Shown here piece by piece: positions 26,340-34,438 of a stretch of 64,000 nt of DNA. This stretch comes from Chitinophagaceae bacterium (GTDB taxonomy: Bacteria; Bacteroidota; Bacteroidia; Chitinophagales; Chitinophagaceae): the NCBI GenBank assembly GCA_016708765.1, contig JADJFD010000005.1:285204-349203 (forward strand). Reading direction: 5' to 3'. The translations under genes were made by a program, and so were the position numbers. The notes under the pieces are model-generated. The model was not told the origin of the DNA and did not search any database. It saw only the letters and a program-made list of their open reading frames with translations. Numbering within the stretch: position 1 is the first letter of the stretch; each line of letters starts with the position of its first letter.

Positions 26340-26524
26340 TTTCTTAATTCGGTTTCAATAATAAAAATAATTGGTATTTATGAAATATAACATAAAAAAA
26401 GCAGTTCCTTTTGTGAAGCTCTAATAAGCATAAAATTTTTGCCATTAATCTATTTGGAAATATTGTAAATAAGGGATTTAAAGAATCGTAATAATAATAA
26501 CAAACCTACCTATCAAGTTCTTTG

Positions 26525-26532
26525 TAAATTTG
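26525..26532 (+). promoter_or_regulatory. Bacteroidota -7 promoter element (TAAATTTG)
   Basis: TAAATTTG, an exact TAnnTTTG match, ends 18 bases before the ATG at 26551 of the saccharopine dehydrogenase-like gene. The rest of the 211-base gap upstream holds nothing I recognise. Confidence 0.5.
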
Positions 26533-26550
26533 CCATTCAAATTATTTACT

Positions 26551-27672
26551 ATGACGATTGCTGTATTAGGGGCTGGCATGGTAGGCCGTGCCATTGCATT
26601 GGATCTTGCCAATGAATATAAAGTAACTTGTTTCGACCTGAATGCTTTTAATCTGGAGAAAGTAAAAACCAGAAACGATACTATTGAAATAGTCGCTGCC
26701 GACCTTTCACAGTTTACTGAATACAAAACATGGTTCTCCCCTTTTGATTTGGTTGTGACTGCTGTGCCAGGCTTTATGGGTTATAAAACACTAGAAGCAG
26801 TTATCAATGCAGAAAAGAATGTTGTAGATATTTCCTTCTTTCCAGAAGATGCTTTGGCTTTAGATGAATTGGCAAAAGAAAAAAATATAACTGCCATTAC
26901 GGATTGTGGCGTAGCGCCGGGTATGAGTAATTTTATTTTGGGAAGATATAATGAAGAAATGAATGTCACATCTTTTGAATGCTATGTTGGCGGTTTACCA
27001 AAAGTAAGAAAGCCGCCTTTTGAATATAAAGCACCTTTCTCACCTGTAGATGTAATACAAGAATATATCCGGCCAGCAAGATTAGTAGAAAACGGATCTA
27101 TTGTTACAAAGCCTGCATTAAGCGACAGGGAAATAATGGATTTTGAAAAAGCAGGGAAGCTCGAAACTTTTAATACAGATGGTCTTCGTTCATTGATCTA
27201 TACAATGAATCATATTCCGGATATGAAAGAAAAGACGCTACGCTATGAAGGTCATATTGATTTGATCATCGCATTGCAGCAGGCAGGTTTTTTTGACACT
27301 GCACCAATACGAGTGAATGATGTTGATATTACTCCATTAGAGTTTACATCAAAGCTGTTGCTAAACGAATGGAAGCTGGAAGAAGAAGAACAAGAGTTCA
27401 CTGTAATGAAAGTAATTGTGAAAGGAGATGAGAAGACTGTTGAGTATAATTTGTATGATGAATACGATACTGCTACCAAAACATCATCAATGGCAAGAAC
27501 AACTGGCTATACATGCACAGCAGCAGTAAATTTAATTGCAAAAAATATGTTTACCGAAAAAGGTGTCTTCCCTCCTGAATTGATTGGAAAAGATAAAACC
27601 TGCTTTGATTTTGTAATTAATTATCTAAAAGAAAGAAATGTGAACTGGAAACCCCTGATATATTCACTATAA
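26551..27672 (+). CDS. Saccharopine dehydrogenase-like NAD(P)-binding protein
   Basis: The 373-residue protein starts with the Rossmann motif VLGAGMVGRAIALDL and has the saccharopine dehydrogenase family features GVAPGMSN, YVGGLPKVRKPPFEY and RYEGHIDLI. Relatives include lysine 6-dehydrogenase and saccharopine reductase, so it may act in lysine degradation. The start at MTIAVLG fits the promoter element better than a TTG seven codons upstream. No other lysine-catabolism gene is next to it. Confidence 0.85.
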   Translation: MTIAVLGAGMVGRAIALDLANEYKVTCFDLNAFNLEKVKTRNDTIEIVAADLSQFTEYKTWFSPFDLVVTAVPGFMGYKTLEAVINAEKNVVDISFFPEDALALDELAKEKNITAITDCGVAPGMSNFILGRYNEEMNVTSFECYVGGLPKVRKPPFEYKAPFSPVDVIQEYIRPARLVENGSIVTKPALSDREIMDFEKAGKLETFNTDGLRSLIYTMNHIPDMKEKTLRYEGHIDLIIALQQAGFFDTAPIRVNDVDITPLEFTSKLLLNEWKLEEEEQEFTVMKVIVKGDEKTVEYNLYDEYDTATKTSSMARTTGYTCTAAVNLIAKNMFTEKGVFPPELIGKDKTCFDFVINYLKERNVNWKPLIYSL

Positions 27673-27773
27673 TTATAAATTTCTTATACCAAAAAGGGAG
27701 AATCAAAATTTCTTTATATTGGAAGAGTAATTATTTAAAAACATCATGTAAAAAGCGAAAGACTTATAAGTCT

Positions 27774-27802
27774 AAGTTCCCCCTTTAGGGGACAGGGGTT
27801 TT
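27774..27802. repeat. CCCCTTTAGGGG-type palindrome at the 3' end of the Nfu gene
   Basis: TCCCCCTTTAGGGGA followed by CAGGGGTTTTA directly abuts the nfu stop (27801-27803). On the minus strand it reads as a G/C-rich hairpin after the gene, perhaps protecting or ending the mRNA. A similar element abuts merC. Confidence 0.5.
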
Positions 27803-28400
27803 ATTCAGCTTCTGCCACCACTTCCTTCACTTCTGGTATCATCCGCTTCATCATTCCTTCAATACCTGCTTTCAATGTAATCATTGAAGAGGGGCATCCG
27901 CTGCAACTTCCCTGCATAGCAAGATTAACCGTTCCTGCATCATAACTTTTGAATTGTATAGCACCGCCGTCCATTTCTACCGCAGGGCGAACATAATTAT
28001 CTAATAGCTCTTTAATGCGTTTTACAATATCATCATCATCGGCAGATACTTCGTTACTGCTGGTTTGTTTTACAGTTGCTAGTTCTTCTTCGTTTACCAC
28101 CATTTTACCTTCTTCCAGATATTCTTTCAAAAAAGTACGGATTGTAGGAATCACATCCTGCCAATCTTCTGTTTCACTTGTTTTAGTAAGTGTAACAAAA
28201 TTGCTGGCGATAAACACTGCTTTAATAAACGGAAAACCAAACAACTCTGTTGCAAGTGGCGATGGCTTTGCACTTTCCATATCAGGAAAATCAATGCTCT
28301 TGCCAGGATATAAAAGTTTATTCGCAACAAACTTCATCGTCTCCGGATTGGGAGTCATTTCTGTATAAATGCTGATAATAGGATTACCTGTCTTAATCAT
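27801..28400 (-). CDS. Nfu-type iron-sulfur cluster carrier protein
   Basis: The 199-residue protein has the N-terminal Nfu_N domain (TEMTPNPETMKFVANK, about 13-28) and the C-terminal NifU-like domain with the cluster-binding CxxC in GSCSGCPSS near residue 168. Nfu proteins deliver [4Fe-4S] clusters to apo-enzymes. An acidic linker (SADDDDI) joins the domains. It is apparently monocistronic, with a palindrome at its 3' end. The other isc/suf genes are not in the window. Confidence 0.92.
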   Translation of the reverse strand: MIKTGNPIISIYTEMTPNPETMKFVANKLLYPGKSIDFPDMESAKPSPLATELFGFPFIKAVFIASNFVTLTKTSETEDWQDVIPTIRTFLKEYLEEGKMVVNEEELATVKQTSSNEVSADDDDIVKRIKELLDNYVRPAVEMDGGAIQFKSYDAGTVNLAMQGSCSGCPSSMITLKAGIEGMMKRMIPEVKEVVAEAE

Positions 28401-28570
28401 AACTCACTAATTTAAATTTCCTTTTTCGCCAATGCTACAAAGGACAAGCAAAAATAATAACAATTTTCAGCTTCTGTTTACGAATGCAGGAAACAAGGCT
28501 GGTAAGCTGTTTCGGTCATAATTTAAGCCTTAGCAAGCTAGATTTCTCTGAATACTACATCTTTGCTGTT

Positions 28571-28924
28571 ATGAAGAAGATATATCATCTAGGAAACTGC
28601 ACTACCTGTCAGGCTATTATTAAAAATACTGGGATTGATAAAAAAGGGTTTGTAATGCAGGACATCAAGTTCGAAAAGATTACACCAACACAACTCGATG
28701 AATTGAAAGCAATGGCTGGCAGCTATGAATCATTATTTAGTCGCCGTGCATTGAAGTATAAGGAACTGGGATTGAAAGATAAGAAGCTAGAAGAAAAGGA
28801 TTACCGCAAGTATATACTGGAAGAATACACTTTTCTAAAAAGACCAGTTGTAATCATAAAGAATAAAATATTTATCGGCAGCGAAAAGAAAACGGTAGAA
28901 GCATTAACCGAAGCTGTTATCTAA
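28571..28924 (+). CDS. ArsC/Spx-like glutaredoxin-fold protein
   Basis: The 117-residue protein has the ArsC-family fold. The N-terminal IYHLGNCTTCQ places a CxxC pair at C10 and C13, and KRPVVIIKNKIFIGS is the conserved cis-Pro region. Arsenate reductases of this family carry one Cys and a downstream Arg triad, while Spx has CxxC; this protein is closer to the uncharacterised YffB/Spx-like group. The start is the ATG before KKIYHLG; the open frame runs upstream but is not protein-like. Its stop overlaps the convergent transporter by eight bases. Confidence 0.8.
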   Translation: MKKIYHLGNCTTCQAIIKNTGIDKKGFVMQDIKFEKITPTQLDELKAMAGSYESLFSRRALKYKELGLKDKKLEEKDYRKYILEEYTFLKRPVVIIKNKIFIGSEKKTVEALTEAVI

Positions 28925-30152
28925 GTTGTTTTGCAGCTATTCTTCTTTCTTTACTTAGCACTCTCCAGGTAATTATTAAACTAGCCAGCATAAAAAGTGC
29001 AGCAAGAAAAAACGGGATGCCGGGAAAATAGAACGGCGCTTTATCGGTAGTAAAGTATTTGAATAAATTATTCATTATCGGCGGGCCAATAATAATAGTT
29101 AAACTCATCAGGCTGGTAAGTGTTCCTTGTAATTCTCCTTGTTCATTGTTAGACACATGTCCCGCAAGTATAGACTGAAGCGATGGACCTGCAATACCAC
29201 CCAAGCAATAGGGAACTATAATTGCAAACATCATCCAGCCTTCGTTTGCAAAAGAAAACAACACAAGGCCAATTGTATATAAAATGAGCCCGGCATAAAT
29301 ACTTTTTTCGTCGCCCAATTTTGGATTAATAATTCTTGTTAGTCCGCCTTGTACTAGTCCAACTGTTACACCAACAACAGCTAATGAAATTCCAACTAAT
29401 TTCTCCGTCCATCCAAAACGATAAATAGTAAAGAAACTCCAGTTAGCCTGCACTGCCTGTGCAGCCAGATAAATAAGAAAGAATGTAAGTGCCAGACCGC
29501 CAATAGCAGGTCTTTTCTTTAAAAACTTTAAAGCACCAAATGGATTAGCTCTTTTCCATTCAAAAGGCCTGCGGTTTTCTTTGCTCAGTGATTCGGGCAA
29601 CACAAAATAACCATACACTGCATTTACTAAACAAAGTATAGCAGCAGCATAAAAGGGAGCTCTTACACCAAACTCTGCCAATAATCCGCCCAAAGCAGGA
29701 CCAATCACAAAACCTAAACCAAATGCTGCGCCAATCATTCCAAAATTTTTAGCTCTTGTTTGTGGAGTGCTGATGTCGGCAATATAGGCAGCGCCGGTAG
29801 TAAAACTAGCTCCTGTTAAGCCTGCAACAATGCGACCCACAAATAACCAAGCGTATGTAGGAGCTAAAGCAAGAAATAAATAATCAATACCAAAGCCAAA
29901 CATTGATATTAATAATACAGGACGTCTCCCATATTTATCACTTAGATTTCCAATAACAGGAGCAAACAAAAACTGCGTTATAGCATAAGCAGACAATAAC
30001 CAAGCACCATAGGGGCTTGCTTCATTTACATCAATATTTTTTAATTCGGAGATCAGCCGGGGCATTACAGGTATGATCAAACCCCAGCCCATAACATCTA
30101 TAAGTAAAGTGACAAAAATAAAACCAACTGCTGCTTTTTTTGTAGATGCCAT
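28917..30152 (-). CDS. TCR/Tet-type MFS transporter
   Basis: The protein has about 411 residues and 12 hydrophobic segments. The loop 2-3 signature GNLSDKYGRRPVLL is the MFS motif A, and motif C-like GAAFGLGFVIGPALGG lies in helix 5. The overall pattern (LLIDVMGWGLIIPVMPRL) is that of the TetA(A-E)-like drug:H+ antiporters found in many Bacteroidota. The substrate cannot be assigned, and tetracycline resistance should not be assumed. The start MASTKK follows the upstream frame by nine codons. Confidence 0.88.
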   Translation of the reverse strand: MASTKKAAVGFIFVTLLIDVMGWGLIIPVMPRLISELKNIDVNEASPYGAWLLSAYAITQFLFAPVIGNLSDKYGRRPVLLISMFGFGIDYLFLALAPTYAWLFVGRIVAGLTGASFTTGAAYIADISTPQTRAKNFGMIGAAFGLGFVIGPALGGLLAEFGVRAPFYAAAILCLVNAVYGYFVLPESLSKENRRPFEWKRANPFGALKFLKKRPAIGGLALTFFLIYLAAQAVQANWSFFTIYRFGWTEKLVGISLAVVGVTVGLVQGGLTRIINPKLGDEKSIYAGLILYTIGLVLFSFANEGWMMFAIIVPYCLGGIAGPSLQSILAGHVSNNEQGELQGTLTSLMSLTIIIGPPIMNNLFKYFTTDKAPFYFPGIPFFLAALFMLASLIITWRVLSKERRIAAKQLR

Positions 30153-30186
30153 AGTTTTAAAAACAGTGCAAAGTCGCAATTTATTT

Positions 30187-31704
30187 TCAATTCACCGTAA
30201 GCACTTTTTCTGGATGATAGTTTTTACACAAGTAAACAAAAAACTTTCGTACTGTTTTACCATTACGCTTTATAAGTATGGGGGCCAGCTCTTCTACTGA
30301 GCTAAAATATGAAAGTAGCTTATCAGGAATTATTCCTGACCTTTCCTCATCACTAAAACGGGGAGAAGAATCAAGAAAAATTGCTTCTTTGCCTGCCAGT
30401 GTGGGTATGTCGTTTGGTAAATAATCCATTTGTAACGCTACTTCGCCAATAACATTGGGATGATATATTTTTTCATTTAGATAAAAATCAAGAATAGCGG
30501 ATGTTTTATAACCATCAGCAGAAAAAATAAATGCATCGGGATGTTTAGAGTGAATAGTTTCCACTTGTTGCGAAAGATCTTTCCAGCCGTACCAGGTATC
30601 ATCAGATTGAACAGGATATGGATAAAAAATCAATTGAAATGCTAAAACAAGATGTATTATCACTGAAACAATTACTTGCATACGTATCCATTTGTATGAA
30701 AAATAACGACTCACCCAGATGATACCTGTAATATAAGCAGGCATTAACCAGTTAAGTTTTACCCATATAAAAAAAGAAGCACCAAAAAATAAAAAGAAAG
30801 TTGGAAGAAAAAAGCATAACAAAAAAAGAGTTGGTGGCTGTATCAATTTAATACGTAACCGGTTTCTTTTAATTGCTCTAAATAAAAAAACCAGCAGACC
30901 GAAAAATAAAATTGGAATAAGAATAGCCGCCTGATGGCCAATTACACCAAAGAAGTATGTAATATTTATATCAAACCCCTGAACAGATTCGGCACGGCTT
31001 GAAGATTGAAACTTAAAAGAAGCAAATTTATTTTGTATGTTCCAGATAACTACCGGTGATATCGTCATTAAAAAAATCAATGCAGACAACCAGTACCATA
31101 CAGAAAATAAAAGCTTCCTGTAATTGGCAGATACAATCAAAAATAACGTAAGTCCAAAAGGCAGCAGCAGCGCAGTGTATTTACTGTCGAAAGCTAATCC
31201 CATGCATAAGCCAGCTAATAACCAATGCCATTTTTTATTAAGAATGATTGCTTTATAAAGTGAAAGAACTGATAATGTCCAAAAGAATAGTAATGGCACA
31301 TCCGGTGTGGTAATCAACGAAAGTATTGTTACCATGAACGTAGAAATAAGCAACAGTAGCGGCTTGCTTAAATCCTCTTTTTTTACAAAATGCTGACTTA
31401 AAGAATAAAAAGACAGTATAGTGAGAGCTGTTATTGTAAAATCTGCGAATTTGATAGCAAAAGCATTTTGGCCAAAAATTACAGTAAAAAATCTGAGCAT
31501 ATACGCCACCGCAGGCGGATGATCAAAATAGGAAAGAGCTAGATTTTCACTATAAAAAAAATAATATGCATCCTGCGGCATTAACCCCATCAATCCTGTA
31601 AATAAAATACGTAGGAGAATAATGATGGCAAGAGAAACGAAAACTAACGAATTACTTTTATCGTAACCTAGTGTAGCTATTGATTTTTGAAAATTTCTTT
31701 GCAT
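30187..31704 (-). CDS. GT39/ArnT-like membrane glycosyltransferase
   Basis: The 505-residue polytopic protein has about 11 helices and the GT39-like first periplasmic loop MPQDAYYFFYSENLALSYFDHPPAVAYMLR, where D and E residues and the FDHPP motif are family signatures. STFMVTILSLITTPDVPLLFF is a conserved helix. It probably moves a sugar from a polyprenyl carrier to a periplasmic acceptor (lipid A or protein). It is a different subfamily from the interrupted one at 15062. The 34-base gap to the MFS gene suggests one transcript. Confidence 0.85.
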   Translation of the reverse strand: MQRNFQKSIATLGYDKSNSLVFVSLAIIILLRILFTGLMGLMPQDAYYFFYSENLALSYFDHPPAVAYMLRFFTVIFGQNAFAIKFADFTITALTILSFYSLSQHFVKKEDLSKPLLLLISTFMVTILSLITTPDVPLLFFWTLSVLSLYKAIILNKKWHWLLAGLCMGLAFDSKYTALLLPFGLTLFLIVSANYRKLLFSVWYWLSALIFLMTISPVVIWNIQNKFASFKFQSSSRAESVQGFDINITYFFGVIGHQAAILIPILFFGLLVFLFRAIKRNRLRIKLIQPPTLFLLCFFLPTFFLFFGASFFIWVKLNWLMPAYITGIIWVSRYFSYKWIRMQVIVSVIIHLVLAFQLIFYPYPVQSDDTWYGWKDLSQQVETIHSKHPDAFIFSADGYKTSAILDFYLNEKIYHPNVIGEVALQMDYLPNDIPTLAGKEAIFLDSSPRFSDEERSGIIPDKLLSYFSSVEELAPILIKRNGKTVRKFFVYLCKNYHPEKVLTVN

Positions 31705-31831
31705 GTAAGTAGTAAAGATAATAGAATCGTATAGCTATACAAATGGAGAAGTGCTATTGAATTGCAGATATTTATAAACTTGGTTTCTTTTTTGAACTTA
31801 TAACTTCAAAGTTATTTAATGGATGGCCTTT

Positions 31832-32320
31832 TCATTTCACTTCTTCAAACATTCCTGAGTCCTTGTTCTTTCTTACATTATCCCAGTTAAAATAACGGCC
31901 GTTCATGGCCACATACACTCCAACTGGTAAAGTTTGTGCAAACGCTAAAGCACTACCAAGGTTAAAGAGCCCATCACTACTACCAAATTTTATGGGTATC
32001 ATAGCACCAGTAAGTATGATAGTTTTGTCTTTTACTTTTTGCGCCAGCATTTTTGCTGTTTCACTCATCGTATCTGTACCATGCGTAAGCACAATTTTAT
32101 CTTCTTCGCATTGATTACATTGATGTGCTATTAGCTCTCTGTCCTCGTCAGTCATTTCTAAACTGTCAACCATCATCAGTGTTCTTATTTCAACCGACAC
32201 CTTGCTTCTGCCCATATCCAAAAGATCATGCAAGTGTGTATCGTTAAAATAAAGCTGACCAGTAATTTCATTATACTCTTTATCAAAAGTACCACCAGTT
32301 ATAAATATGCGGATTGTCAT
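31832..32320 (-). CDS. Single-domain asparaginase
   Basis: The 162-residue protein corresponds to the N-terminal domain of type I/II asparaginases. The catalytic Thr is in ITGGTFDKE (T11), and the second site THGTDTMSETAKML carries the T-D-K type residues (TIILTGAMIP follows). It lacks the C-terminal domain of the usual 330-residue enzyme. Such short forms are annotated as asparaginases in many Bacteroidota, so this is probably not a truncation, but activity is unproven. Upstream lies a 450-base gap with the RNA-like locus. Confidence 0.8.
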   Translation of the reverse strand: MTIRIFITGGTFDKEYNEITGQLYFNDTHLHDLLDMGRSKVSVEIRTLMMVDSLEMTDEDRELIAHQCNQCEEDKIVLTHGTDTMSETAKMLAQKVKDKTIILTGAMIPIKFGSSDGLFNLGSALAFAQTLPVGVYVAMNGRYFNWDNVRKNKDSGMFEEVK

Positions 32321-32482
32321 TATAAAGCGATTAGATTGTGAAGATAACTATTCAGCTTTTTTGCAATTTAATCTTCATGTTGGCGGTATTCAACAAAACG
32401 GACTTTAGTATAGATAAACTCAAAAAAAGAGGCAGGAAAACTTTTTTGATATTAATTTATTGTTACTTTAGCGGGGCTTTAC

Positions 32483-32517
32483 AAAAAAAAGGTCCTTCCG
32501 TAGAAACGGACTGACCT
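32483..32517 (-). terminator. Strong intrinsic terminator, minus strand
   Basis: AGGTC/GACCT outer and CCGT/ACGG inner pairs form a stem around TTCT, followed on the minus strand by eight T (32490-32483). No coding sequence lies directly upstream of it on that strand, so it must end a noncoding or leader transcript. Confidence 0.65.
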
Positions 32518-32660
32518 CTAACGATTGCTTGCCATATGAAATTCTTAAAGAGTAGTTGTTGACCCGATGTTTCGGGAGAAGATTTTCGCTTTATCTTTGA
32601 CCTCTGACGCTTGCCCTTCTAACGATTGTTTGCCTTTGATTTAATCTTCTGACACGAAAG
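32484..32660 (-). ncRNA. Candidate structured small RNA with three repeated motifs
   Basis: On the minus strand, a TACTTTCG element (near TAnnTTTG) at about 32656-32663 could start a transcript that ends at the strong terminator at 32483-32517. It contains three copies of GGCAAgCaatcGTTAGA-like motifs (plus-strand positions 32616-32634, 32599-32615 and 32513-32533), an AGAAGATT/AATCTTCT stem of eight pairs, and a CCCGAaacaTCGGG hairpin. No reading frame fits. It could also be a 5' leader or attenuator for the asparaginase gene 160 bases further on. Confidence 0.4.
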
Positions 32661-32772
32661 TAGTGAGCAGTAACTTGTTCTTAAAAACATTTAAGACAGC
32701 ATTTAAGCATGCCAAAAGAGCTTGGTTATTTGCAAAAGTCTTACTGGCAGCGGATTTCAGGTAAAACTCTTT

Positions 32773-34251
32773 ATGATGCCCAACCACTCAACAGACATAT
32801 TATTTCAACTAATAAAATCGCTGGAAAAGGCCGAAAAGAGGCATTTTAAGCTCTATATAAAACGTAGTTCGGGCAATGAAGACCTTAAAATTGTCCGCCT
32901 TTTTGATGCGTTGGACAAATCCAAAGAGTACGAAGAAAAAGCCTTGCTTATAAAACTAAAAGACGTTACCAAGCCTCAGCTGGCTAATCTAAAAACACAT
33001 TTATATAAACAGATTTTGGCAAGTCTTCGCTTGTTAAAAAGTGCTGACAGTTTGGACTTACAGTTGAACGAACAGTTTGACTATGCACATATATTATATA
33101 AGAAAGGTCTGTTTATTCAAAGTCTAAGAATAATTGAAAGAGCAAAAGAAATTGCAAAAGCCAATCAGAAAATAAATATACTTCCACAATTTATTGCTTT
33201 GGAAAAGCGGATTGAGAATCTGCATATTACCAGAAGTATGCTCGATAAAGCAGAAAAGTTGGCAATAGAAACAAAAGAAGTTATTCATCATATTGAATCT
33301 GTTTCCAGGTTATCAAACCTTGCATTAAAGTTATATAGCTGGTATGTAGAACATGGTCATGCAAGAAACCAAGAGGATGAAAAAGACATTCGCCGGTTTA
33401 TGAAAGACAATCTTGCAAATGATAGTCTGGGCGAAACTGGTTTTTACGAACGATTATATCTCTACCAGAGTTATACCTGGTATGCATTCATCCGTCAGGA
33501 TTTTTTACAATACTATCGCTACACAAAAAAGTGGGTTGACCTTTTTGAAGACCAACCACTAATGATAAGAGTGGAAACAGGACACTACATCAAAGGCATT
33601 CATAATTTACTAAATGCACATTTCGATCTTCGCAACTTTAGGGGGTTTGAAAAAGTGCTAAAGAAATTTGAAAAAGTTGCGCAGACAGATAGAGTAAAAG
33701 ATCATGATAGTTTTCGCATCCAGTCATTTATTTATATAAGCACAGCCAGAATCAATCAGCATTTTATGAAAGGCACTTTTAAAGAAGGCCTTTCATTGAT
33801 ACCTCCGATAGAAGAAAAATTGGAAGGTTTTCATCTTTTTGTAGATCGACATCGTATTCTTGTACTCAACTACAAGTTTGCCATGCTTTGTTTTGGCAGC
33901 GGTGATTATAACCGTTGTATTGATTATTTGCAGAAAATTATTAACGACAAAACAAATCTTCGTTACGACTTGCAATGCTATGCCCGAGTGGTGCACCTGA
34001 TGGCACATTATGAATTAGGAAATGATATACTGATGGAATCATTAAGTAAATCAGTTTATCGCTTTATGGCTAAAATGAAAAACCTTACAACGGTGGAAGA
34101 AGCGATGTTCAAATTTTTACGTAAATCCATTCCTTTGTCTCCAAGAGAAATAAAACCAGAGTTTGAAAAATTATTAGACACTATCAAGCATTTGGAAAAA
34201 ATCGGTTCGAAACTAGAGCCTTTGCTTACCTCGATATCATTTCATGGGTAG
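32773..34251 (+). CDS. Conserved helical protein of unknown function
   Basis: The protein has about 492 residues, is almost entirely alpha-helical and has no signal peptide or membrane helix. Repeated patterns of 30-40 residues with Leu/Tyr/Ala spacing (for example ALKLYSWYVEHGHARNQ, LVLNYKFAMLCFGSGDYNRCIDYLQKII) suggest TPR-like repeats in the middle and C-terminal parts. I do not recognise a named family. Two ATGs at 32773 and 32776 start the sensible sequence; a TTG at 32722 is less likely. It is probably monocistronic. Confidence 0.65.
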   Translation: MMPNHSTDILFQLIKSLEKAEKRHFKLYIKRSSGNEDLKIVRLFDALDKSKEYEEKALLIKLKDVTKPQLANLKTHLYKQILASLRLLKSADSLDLQLNEQFDYAHILYKKGLFIQSLRIIERAKEIAKANQKINILPQFIALEKRIENLHITRSMLDKAEKLAIETKEVIHHIESVSRLSNLALKLYSWYVEHGHARNQEDEKDIRRFMKDNLANDSLGETGFYERLYLYQSYTWYAFIRQDFLQYYRYTKKWVDLFEDQPLMIRVETGHYIKGIHNLLNAHFDLRNFRGFEKVLKKFEKVAQTDRVKDHDSFRIQSFIYISTARINQHFMKGTFKEGLSLIPPIEEKLEGFHLFVDRHRILVLNYKFAMLCFGSGDYNRCIDYLQKIINDKTNLRYDLQCYARVVHLMAHYELGNDILMESLSKSVYRFMAKMKNLTTVEEAMFKFLRKSIPLSPREIKPEFEKLLDTIKHLEKIGSKLEPLLTSISFHG

Positions 34252-34438
34252 AAGGAAAAGTGTACAATAAGCCGATGAGTGAAATTATACATGAGAAGTA
34301 TTTAGGAAGCAAGCGGAGGAAATAATTTGTTATCCAACGACTGTACTACTATCAACTTTAGTTGCGACGCTCCGTTCAGGGTTCTGTAATTCTACTGAGC
34401 AATGGAAAAATCATACATTAGAGGATAAATAAAACCTA
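34252..34438. other. Gap between helical protein and penicillin acylase
   Basis: The gap holds no gene. It includes a stretch (about 34336-34390) with the palindromic GCGACGC and a CAGGGTTCTGTAATTCTACTGAGC tail that looks like an intergenic repeat remnant, but no second copy was found in this window. Confidence 0.3.

Noticed and set aside
28917..30152. Tetracycline resistance gene
   Set aside because: The protein has general TCR/Tet MFS features only; many chromosomal transporters in this phylum share them, and no repressor or mobile element is adjacent.
31832..32320. Truncated asparaginase pseudogene
   Set aside because: The single-domain form has a clean start and stop and is a known short variant in Bacteroidota; nothing resembling the missing domain lies downstream.
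32513..32634. CRISPR array
   Set aside because: The three repeated units are short, imperfect and unevenly spaced (one pair is directly adjacent), with no spacer-like pattern or cas genes.
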